NCBI GenBank assembly: GCA_016934225.1
Contig: JAFGTH010000252.1
Coordinates: 1-5,765, forward strand
DNA: 5,765 nt
Direction: 5' to 3'
Origin: Lentisphaerota bacterium
GTDB taxonomy: Bacteria > Verrucomicrobiota > Kiritimatiellia > UBA8416 > JAFGTH01
Shown: one piece after another, positions 1 through 5,263 of the stretch
How the letters are laid out: every line of letters begins with the position of its first letter
How positions within the stretch are numbered: the stretch's first letter is position 1
The notes under the pieces: model-generated
What the model was told of the DNA's origin: nothing
Seen by the model: the letters and a program-made list of their open reading frames with translations, nothing else
The model's database searches: none
Program-made: the position numbers and the translations under genes

Positions 1-1244
1 ACGAGATGATATTTCTCCAATATCACAAGACTGACCTTCAAAAGCCCCAATATTATCGCAAGCGACATCAGAAAAGACAGCCATGATCGGCTTTTCTTTA
101 TAAATAATGTTAGAAACACTCCAACGATAATGATCGCAAGCGCCTGAACAGCCACCATACCCAAGGGAATCTGCAAAATATCGCCGGCAAGAATGTTGTC
201 CACTATCGTGGCATGCACTTCCACACCTGAAAATTCTGCGGAAACCGGCGTAGCCTTTACGTCGCGCAAGCCAACTGCAGAAGTTCCAACAAAAACAATC
301 TTGCCTTTAAATACCCCCGGCGACAATTTGCCTTCTATGACATCTGCTGCAGAATATGATGGGAAAGACGATGTAAACCCGGTTCTAATGTCTTTCTTGA
401 CCTTGCGATAATTCACAACAATGCGACCTGCCGAATCTGTCGGAATAATCTCATCTTTCAGCCGTACATGGAGTATTCCCTGTTCATCGTACCGTATATT
501 GCCCTGCGGTACATTCTTGTATAGTCGGATAGCTTCCAGAGCAAGCGCCGGGTAGATACGCTCGCCATATCCCCAAACAAGCGGATTACTTCTGACAATG
601 TTGTCGTCGTCCGGAAAGGCGTTAAAATAAGCTGAGACGGAAGCATCCGTAAGTTTGGGTATAGATATCGTTATCTGGTCGGCGCGAAGCAAATGGTTAG
701 TAATATCGCCCTTGCCGATCGCAAAGTATCGCGGCGCAAACAACTGATCAACAGTCATGTCAACATCGCCCGGATTAGTCGAGTATCGCATATAACAACC
801 TAGTATGGTTTTGCCCCGTCGAAGACTGTTCGCAAATAAAGCGTCAAAATCGCGGACTTCTTCTGGAATTCCAGACATCGTCACATTCAAATCAAAATGC
901 CGGTTTATGCTGTTCTCAACCGCGCTGGGTGACGTTCTATCACACTCGGCAAACACTATGTCGTACGCAACAACACTCGCTCCCAATTCAAGTATTCTGT
1001 CATTGAGCTTTGCCACCAGATGTCTCGGCCATGGCCATTGGCCATACTCTTCTCTGGACAACGATTGCTCGTTTATATCAACAATTACGACAACATCGGA
1101 TTGCGGCTCACGACATGTCTGACGCAGAAATGCGTCGTATGCGTTGTTGCTTATGGCCTGCACAAACCCCGGTCCGGAGATGAACAAAACCAGCGACAAA
1201 ATTGTCACCACCAAGCCAATTACTATAACAGGAGAAATTTTCAT
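1..1244 (-). CDS. CHASE2-domain membrane sensor protein, 3' end missing (probable cyclase or kinase receptor)
   Basis: The 414 visible codons are an N-terminal part; the gene runs off the left edge without a stop. The protein opens with MKISPVIVIG and one hydrophobic helix (about 5-23). A long extracytoplasmic CHASE2 domain follows (about 30-355). Its hallmarks are YDAFLR (36-41), VVVIVDIN (51-58), WPWPR (70-74), GASVVAYDIVFAE (88-100), GKIVFVGTSAVGLRD (314-328) and FSGVEVHATIVDNIL (338-352). Two more hydrophobic helices follow (about 361-382 and 388-409), where CHASE2 proteins usually have a short membrane bundle before a class III adenylate/guanylate cyclase or a histidine kinase domain. 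That output domain is not in the window, so cyclase is only the likelier guess. ATG at 1244 is the first ordinary start codon in a frame open further upstream; it has only a weak GGA before it. It is the third gene of the cluster, after a 239-base gap, so a promoter of its own is possible. Confidence 0.88.
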   Translation of the reverse strand, partial: MKISPVIVIGLVVTILSLVLFISGPGFVQAISNNAYDAFLRQTCREPQSDVVVIVDINEQSLSREEYGQWPWPRHLVAKLNDRILELGASVVAYDIVFAECDRTSPSAVENSINRHFDLNVTMSGIPEEVRDFDALFANSLRRGKTILGCYMRYSTNPGDVDMTVDQLFAPRYFAIGKGDITNHLLRADQITISIPKLTDASVSAYFNAFPDDDNIVRSNPLVWGYGERIYPALALEAIRLYKNVPQGNIRYDEQGILHVRLKDEIIPTDSAGRIVVNYRKVKKDIRTGFTSSFPSYSAADVIEGKLSPGVFKGKIVFVGTSAVGLRDVKATPVSAEFSGVEVHATIVDNILAGDILQIPLGMVAVQALAIIIVGVFLTLFIKKSRSWLSFLMSLAIILGLLKVSLVILEKYHL

Positions 1245-1483
1245 CGTGTCCGGTTTACAAATTCTTTCAGCGGAAATTCGGCAATTGATTAACTGCCAAA
1301 TTCGTGCAACACGCCAAACCTCTAATTTGCCGAGGAAACTTCATAATATTCAATTACATAAGGCGTGCGCTTATTAATGACATCCGAAGGCAATTCACAA
1401 TGCAGCACAAGTATCAACATTCCATGCGGTGCTTTAATTTTGTTTGCGTTGCAAAAGTCGTAGTCCAAGAATCCTTTTTAACT
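1245..1483 (-). other. Gap between the FecR and CHASE2 genes, with a marginal small ORF
   Basis: This is the only sizeable gap in an otherwise tight gene cluster and is richer in A+T than its neighbours. I see no convincing promoter and no hairpin followed by a T run. On the minus strand a frame stays open from just after the FecR stop to a TAG at 1322-1324. From a TTG at 1468 it would give 48 residues, and from an ATG at 1420 it would give 32 (MLILVLHCELPSD...). AAGGA lies only 3 bases before the TTG, and the ATG has a bare GGA touching it, so initiation signals are poor. An open frame of this length is not significant by chance, so I do not call it a gene. The gap also holds the hairpin at 1275-1302. 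Confidence 0.4.
1275..1302 (-). promoter_or_regulatory. Imperfect hairpin upstream of the CHASE2 start
   Basis: Read on the minus strand, GGCAGTT and AATTGCC form a 7-pair stem with one G-U pair around an AATC loop (1280-1297). After one mismatch the stem continues with four A-T pairs on each side. It ends about 30 bases before the CHASE2 ATG. There is no T run after it, so it is a poor intrinsic terminator. It could be an RNA structure affecting translation or processing of the message, or a protein-binding dyad. It is weak and A+T-rich, so chance is a real alternative. Confidence 0.3.
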
Positions 1484-3286
1484 TCAGTTCAGATTTGCTC
1501 CAAAAGCGCCGTCAACCACCGCTGTTGTTCCATGCTGAAAACGGAATTTGCCAACCGCTCCGGTTATCGGTATCGCGCCGCCTCCGGGTCCCACAAGATG
1601 TCCTTTAATTCCGTGCAATGTTATTGAGCTGCCGTCGAATGATGCGCCATTAACCAAGAGCGAATATGATCTTCGGTGCCCTGTCATTCCGTTAACAGCT
1701 CGACCATCAGGAAGAACCGTTGTCCCGATCGTACCGTCGGCTTCGAAATTTAACGAATCACCATCTGTATTGCTCATGCCGAACGCACCGCTCCAGTTCG
1801 GCACGGTTCCCATTCCGACCTGCACATTCAGGCTGGATGAACCTTCCACCAGTTTTTTTGTTCCGGCATGTTGTATAAGCGCACCGGCAGTTCCACTGCC
1901 GGACAGGTTGTACAGGTTGGCGCCGGATGCAATGGTATTAAAGTCCGGAGCCGAGATAAAAGCGCCGTCAATATCAACCAGACCCGAATCCCATATTCCC
2001 CACCGCCAATTGTTTCCGCTACCCGATGCAATTTCAACAGGCGGCACAATTGTCTCATGCGCGTCAATAGCCGCAAGAAGCATCGCACGCTGCTCCGGTG
2101 TTGTAAGGCGATCGTTCAACAGACTCAACATAAGATCAAGGTTGCCGCTCTGTATCGCCAATAAAACAATATTTGAATGTTCGAGAATCATCATTATGAG
2201 ATCGTCAATCATTTGTCGCTGATCTTGTGTGGTAAGCGGATGGTCCCTTAAACTTCTAAGTAGTTCAAGATCCAGACTTTCAAGCGCCTGTGCCACAAGA
2301 ACGGCGTGAGCCTGGCGCGCGAGAGCCTCCTGTTCAAGCCGATCCTCGTCGAAAAGACTTGAATTTGGATCTTCCGAATCAACGAGCTCGTCAATCAATA
2401 TTTCTTCTTCGAACAACGGTTCATCGTCTACCGGCTCATCACCATCATCCGGCAAGCCTTCTTCTTCACCATTATCCTCACCCACTTCACCACCTCCATC
2501 ATCTTCAGCAACGTCTTCGCCGCCATCATCATCCGCGCCATCATCTTCGCCACCAATCTCGCCGTCTTCTTCGTCTTCCGAAGGCACTTCAGGAGTTGCG
2601 TCTTCTATCAACTGGCGTGCGTCCTCCAAGCTGATTTCACGGCCTTCCATGTCTTTATCGTCGCGGATAGAGATCTTGATACCTTGTCGAAGCACACGTA
2701 ATAAGTCGCCCTTCTTGACCCAATCCTTGTGTGGACCCTGCACCCACCCTTTGTGCAGGCCTTCATCGTCGGTATTGCCGCGCTGAATAAGAATTTCATG
2801 CCCGTCCGGCAGTTCGAACACATACACATCTTCCTGCTCCATTTCAACCCTGAAACCCAGTTCGCAACCACGAATGCCAATCGTTGCCAGACGTGTCTTG
2901 ACCTTGAACCTTTCCGGATTTAACTCAGTAATTTTACCGGTGATCACACGGAAAACACCGCGTGAAAAGCCGAAGGAACCAGACGATCTGTCCCTGTCTT
3001 TCTGCGCATAGACGTATTCATCTATGGTCATTTGGCTGTTTGCACCCTGAGATATGATCGAATCATCGTTGAACATGATCTGAATCTTTGATTCGTCATC
3101 CGTTGAGATCCTGTCGTTCATAAAAACCGACGACTTGATTGCCAGCGCGCGATCCACTCCGATTTCGTTCCGCGCAAGGGCGCTGCCGTCCAAAGCAATC
3201 ACGCGGCCCACCGCTTCGGTTTCAGCCCCATAAGCATGTATTGAGAATGTTGCAGCCACAAGAATTGCCACTATTCGCGTCATCAT
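1484..3286 (-). CDS. Exported FecR-domain protein with acidic linker, helical repeats and TbpB-like C-terminal barrel
   Basis: The 600-residue protein has a signal peptide (1-21, ending HAYGA, no lipobox cysteine), so it should cross the inner membrane and not be lipidated. Residues about 25-145 are a FecR domain (VGRVIALDGSA, ISTDDESKIQIMFNDDSII, RGVFRVITGKI, FKVKTRLATIGIRG). Here it sits outside the cytoplasm without the N-terminal anti-sigma part of classical FecR, so a role as iron-transport regulator should not be assumed. HKGWV and HKDWV recur at 178-190. Then come an acidic Gly-rich linker (233-295), two 43-residue helical repeats (334-414) and a Gly/Ser-rich beta domain (about 425-600). 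The last part, with GHLVGPGGG (562-570) and the ending VVDGAFGANLN, resembles TbpB-type barrels that end in a GVFGA-like strand. The gene starts 15 bases after the barrel gene with a strong GGAGGTG site. ATG at 3286 and at 3283 are both usable starts. Surface export by the upstream protein is inferred. Confidence 0.9.
   Translation of the reverse strand: MMTRIVAILVAATFSIHAYGAETEAVGRVIALDGSALARNEIGVDRALAIKSSVFMNDRISTDDESKIQIMFNDDSIISQGANSQMTIDEYVYAQKDRDRSSGSFGFSRGVFRVITGKITELNPERFKVKTRLATIGIRGCELGFRVEMEQEDVYVFELPDGHEILIQRGNTDDEGLHKGWVQGPHKDWVKKGDLLRVLRQGIKISIRDDKDMEGREISLEDARQLIEDATPEVPSEDEEDGEIGGEDDGADDDGGEDVAEDDGGGEVGEDNGEEEGLPDDGDEPVDDEPLFEEEILIDELVDSEDPNSSLFDEDRLEQEALARQAHAVLVAQALESLDLELLRSLRDHPLTTQDQRQMIDDLIMMILEHSNIVLLAIQSGNLDLMLSLLNDRLTTPEQRAMLLAAIDAHETIVPPVEIASGSGNNWRWGIWDSGLVDIDGAFISAPDFNTIASGANLYNLSGSGTAGALIQHAGTKKLVEGSSSLNVQVGMGTVPNWSGAFGMSNTDGDSLNFEADGTIGTTVLPDGRAVNGMTGHRRSYSLLVNGASFDGSSITLHGIKGHLVGPGGGAIPITGAVGKFRFQHGTTAVVDGAFGANLN
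2045..2287 (-). repeat. Two 43-residue helical repeats inside the FecR protein
   Basis: Residues 334-376 and 377-414 of the FecR protein align at a 43-residue offset. Matching cores are LTTQDQRQMI at 351-360 and LTTPEQRAML at 394-403, preceded by LELLRSLRDHP and LDLMLSLLNDR. Both units look like a pair of leucine-rich amphipathic helices joined by an LTT-x-(D/E)-QR turn. They sit between the acidic linker and the C-terminal beta domain and may act as a stalk or a binding platform. I do not recognise a named family. Confidence 0.6.
2402..2590 (-). repeat. Low-complexity tract coding for an acidic Gly/Asp/Glu linker
   Basis: Residues 233-295 of the FecR protein contain 34 Asp or Glu and 13 Gly in 63 positions, with no Lys or Arg. 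On the plus strand this reads as irregular runs of CATC, TTC and TCACC units. Short pieces such as EDDGADDDGGED resemble calcium-coordinating Asp-rich loops, but no strict RTX or dockerin periodicity is present. A flexible, strongly charged linker between the FecR domain and the downstream domains is the simplest reading. Confidence 0.75.
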
Positions 3287-3290
3287 AGAC

Positions 3291-3297
3291 CACCTCC
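3291..3297 (-). promoter_or_regulatory. Ribosome binding site of the FecR gene
   Basis: GGAGGTG on the minus strand lies in the 15-base gap between the barrel gene's TAA and the FecR start. The GGAGG core is 6 bases from ATG 3286 and 9 bases from ATG 3283, so either can be used. Its strength suggests that the FecR protein is made efficiently, as expected for a substrate in excess over its transporter. Confidence 0.8.
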
Positions 3298-3301
3298 ATA
3301 C

Positions 3302-5011
3302 TTAAAAATTGAAAAATGTGCTAATCGTCACTATTTCTCTGTCGTACTGATACAAACCAAAAGTCGAATCGTTTGCAGTATATTGATAGTTCGCATCAAA
3401 TCCCCACCACCCCAGCATGTCCCATGCCGCGCCTACAGTAATCTGATTCTGAATATCCGAACGCTTCGTTGTTGCAAGCATCTCGCGTTCCGCATAGTCG
3501 GTTTTCATGTAGCGTAAACTTGAATAAATTTTCGATCTCCATTTCGGAATCTGGTATTCGCCCTTAATCGTCCAGATCTTTCCTGAATTCTCATAGATCC
3601 CGCTGCGAGCCGGAGTATAGAAAACCCCTATGTCAAGCGACAGCGAATGCCGCTCCTTGCCAATGTATCGTTTGATCGTTTGCGCGACAGAAACGTAACC
3701 TCCGTCACGATCGTTCAAATCCATGTAATCGCGCAGCTCCAAATTGCAAAGCGTGCTGTACTGAAGATTCCCACCGGAACCCGACATGACAATCAACCAT
3801 GGCGTAATGCTGTACACATATAAAAGCGGTGCATGGCCCGTTGATATATGGGCCACTCCAACAGGAATCTGTAAATAGCTCTTCGTTCTGGTGCGTCTCA
3901 TGCTTACAGCACCCTGCACCAACATGGTTTCATATTCATTGTTGGCGTCAAGCCAGTTAGAGTAAAAGACCAGATCGCCGGATGCCAACCACGCATCTTT
4001 CAAACCGAGATCGCGGACCGCCGACAGATACACTGATCCGTACTGACCGAACGATCCAATCGGCTTGGACGATTCATCTATCGCCATACTGTCTATGATG
4101 TCGCTACCATAAAACAATGGTGAAATTGCCACCACATCAGCATATGGCCCGGCATTTATGTTATCGTTGTAGAAATAGCCACTATTAATCTTCGAGGATA
4201 ACTCCCATTTTGTTTTGCCCTTATCTAAATTTCGTAAATATTCCTGTATCCGATATTCTACATTCGCCGGTGGCTTATGCGACAAAACTTTAAGTAACTC
4301 CGCTCGCGCGGCATCATGCTCACCGGTTTGTATATAAACCATCGCAAGTTCCAAACGCGCCCTGTCGTTGGTCGGATCAATCTGTATCACGCGCTGTAAC
4401 GCCATGCGCGCGCGAGGAAAATCCGAGCGCGCAACACACGCCATACCATACGCAAAATTGACGTCAGCGTTTCCTGGATCATTCCTTAACAGCTCGCTGA
4501 AAATTTCGTAAGCGCGCGCCACATCGCCGCTGGCCATTGCTTTCTTGCCGTCACTGAGTCTTGACACCAATATATTGTCTGTATAAGCGCTGTCTGTCCG
4601 CCTTACAAGCAGTTGCGCAACTTTTGATGACTTCTCTTGCACAGCCACCTGAAGCGCTGTCTGCCCGTCATTGGTTCTGGCTGCGGTATTTGCACCACGA
4701 CGAATCAGAACGGCAGCCGCTTCGCTGCTGTTCATGAAAGCCGCCCAATGAAGCGGCGTGTACCCTTTATCCGTTTTTGCGTTGATATCAGCGCCCGCCG
4801 AGAGCAGAAGTTCAACTATTTGGGTATGATTGACGCCAGCAGCCACATGCAATGGAGTTACGTCATTATCAATAGTACTGTGGACAAGTTGCCGGTTTGC
4901 GATTAACAGGTCGCGCACCTGCTGCACATCCCCCGCCTCGACAGCATCATGGATGAGCCCGGCCTCGGAAAAAACCGGAAACAAGATCAACCCAGCCAGA
5001 AAAATACACAC
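3302..5011 (-). CDS. Ankyrin-TPR protein with a C-terminal Slam/DUF560-like outer-membrane barrel
   Basis: The 569 residues, counted from GTG 5011, begin with a hydrophobic signal segment (CIFLAGLILFPVFSEA, cut near 17/18). Four ankyrin repeats follow (about 18-139; TPLHVAA at 52-58, VELLLSAGADINAKT at 66-80, TPLHWAA at 85-91), then TPR-type helices (about 150-260; FSELLRNDPGNADVNFAYG, ALQRVIQIDPTNDRARLELA). From 268 the chain is barrel-like, with alternating strands and an aromatic end (TFFNF). GYFYNDNINAGPY (278-290) and NDSTFGLYQYDRE (547-559) resemble the DsNvN and SN..lY.YdR signatures I associate with Slam (DUF560) translocons. TPR plus barrel is the usual Slam layout; the ankyrin block is extra. 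Slam proteins move TbpB-like domains across the outer membrane, and the next gene carries a candidate substrate. A plain porin-like barrel is the alternative. The true start may be an ATC at 5035, because the only good ribosome site fits it and not the GTG. Confidence 0.85.
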   Translation of the reverse strand: MCIFLAGLILFPVFSEAGLIHDAVEAGDVQQVRDLLIANRQLVHSTIDNDVTPLHVAAGVNHTQIVELLLSAGADINAKTDKGYTPLHWAAFMNSSEAAAVLIRRGANTAARTNDGQTALQVAVQEKSSKVAQLLVRRTDSAYTDNILVSRLSDGKKAMASGDVARAYEIFSELLRNDPGNADVNFAYGMACVARSDFPRARMALQRVIQIDPTNDRARLELAMVYIQTGEHDAARAELLKVLSHKPPANVEYRIQEYLRNLDKGKTKWELSSKINSGYFYNDNINAGPYADVVAISPLFYGSDIIDSMAIDESSKPIGSFGQYGSVYLSAVRDLGLKDAWLASGDLVFYSNWLDANNEYETMLVQGAVSMRRTRTKSYLQIPVGVAHISTGHAPLLYVYSITPWLIVMSGSGGNLQYSTLCNLELRDYMDLNDRDGGYVSVAQTIKRYIGKERHSLSLDIGVFYTPARSGIYENSGKIWTIKGEYQIPKWRSKIYSSLRYMKTDYAEREMLATTKRSDIQNQITVGAAWDMLGWWGFDANYQYTANDSTFGLYQYDREIVTISTFFNF

Positions 5012-5041
5012 CTTGAATCTGATACAGGTTTTGATGCGTTA

Positions 5042-5048
5042 CTCCCCT
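5042..5048 (-). promoter_or_regulatory. Ribosome binding site that argues for a start at 5035
   Basis: AGGGGAG on the minus strand contains a GGAG core ending at 5042. It lies 6 bases before an ATC codon (5035-5033) but 30 bases before the GTG at 5011, too far to serve it. An in-frame TAA directly follows the site (5041-5039), so no start lies further upstream. Reading from the ATC adds KTCIRFK before VCIFLAG, giving the basic N-region a signal peptide needs. Confidence 0.6.
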
Positions 5049-5071
5049 TCAAAATGGCATATTTCTACTAT

Positions 5072-5101
5072 ATGGTATCGTAATATGATGGCTTTTGTCA
5101 A
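5072..5101 (-). promoter_or_regulatory. Probable sigma70-type promoter of the minus-strand cluster
   Basis: On the minus strand a perfect TTGACA (5101-5096) is followed after 18 bases by TACCAT (5077-5072), which matches TATAAT at four of six positions. The predicted transcript starts near 5065, about 17 bases before the ribosome site. The poor -10 next to a perfect -35 would suit a promoter that needs an activator or is held back by a repressor. An inverted repeat brackets it. Confidence 0.5.
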
Positions 5102-5108
5102 GATACCA
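5073..5108. promoter_or_regulatory. Perfect inverted repeat over the cluster promoter (candidate operator)
   Basis: TGGTATC at 5073-5079 and GATACCA at 5102-5108 are perfect 7-base inverted arms separated by 22 bases, with centres 29 bases apart, close to three helical turns. One arm overlaps the -10 element of the left-facing promoter and the other abuts its -35. That arrangement suits a dimeric regulator, but no regulator gene is in view. One pair of 7-base arms in about 230 bases could also arise by chance. Confidence 0.35.
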
Positions 5109-5133
5109 ACGTTTCCATGATTGAAAGGCCAAG

Positions 5134-5163
5134 TTGACATTCAGTCTCAATCTTTGCTATTAT
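5134..5163 (+). promoter_or_regulatory. Strong sigma70-type promoter for the plus-strand surface-protein gene
   Basis: A perfect TTGACA at 5134-5139 is followed after 18 bases by TATTAT at 5158-5163 (five of six positions of TATAAT). TGC directly before the -10 makes it an extended -10. Transcription would start near 5170, leaving a leader of about 95 bases before the ATG. The two divergent promoters have their -35 boxes about 32 bases apart, so one bound protein could influence both. Confidence 0.65.
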
Positions 5164-5185
5164 ATTAATGTTTATTACGGATGCT

Positions 5186-5193
5186 GTGTACAC
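5186..5193. promoter_or_regulatory. Short perfect palindrome GTGTACAC in the leader
   Basis: The 8-base palindrome lies just downstream of the predicted plus-strand transcription start. It is in the right place for a repressor operator, but it is short, has no second copy in the region, and could be chance. Confidence 0.15.
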
Positions 5194-5246
5194 TGGGAAT
5201 GCGCTGTAATCCATCAAGATCATGTTTGCTCAATGTTCGTGTAGCA

Positions 5247-5254
5247 GAGAGGAA
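5247..5254 (+). promoter_or_regulatory. Ribosome binding site of the plus-strand surface-protein gene
   Basis: GAGAGGAA ends 9 bases before ATG 5264. An in-frame TAG at 5255-5257 rules out any start further upstream, so this site fixes the start. Confidence 0.65.
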
Positions 5255-5263
5255 TAGCGTAAT

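Noticed and set aside
458..646. Minus-strand 62-codon frame inside the CHASE2 gene
   Set aside because: It is an out-of-frame reading of a continuous, motif-bearing CHASE2 frame; the main frame shows no frameshift here.
1548..2222. A 224-codon open frame on the plus strand opposite the FecR gene
   Set aside because: It is the complement of a well-supported coding region, has no ribosome site, and its Pro/Ser/Arg-rich translation shows no domain.
2402..2590. CATC/TTC-rich tract considered as a CRISPR-like or satellite array
   Set aside because: The units are irregular, without spacers, and fully explained by an in-frame acidic low-complexity protein segment.
2290..2634. Plus-strand open frame rich in His, Arg and Leu
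   Set aside because: Its HHHHP-type composition is simply the acidic Asp/Glu linker codons read on the other strand.
1484..3286. Classical FecR iron-regulatory anti-sigma factor
   Set aside because: There is a cleavable signal peptide, no membrane anchor or cytoplasmic N-terminal part, and no sigma factor or TonB-dependent receptor gene beside it.
5168..5209. Possible 13-residue leader peptide (ATG 5168 to TAA) upstream of the surface-protein gene
   Set aside because: The ATG lies at or before the predicted transcription start and has no ribosome site; no regulatory codon run is visible.
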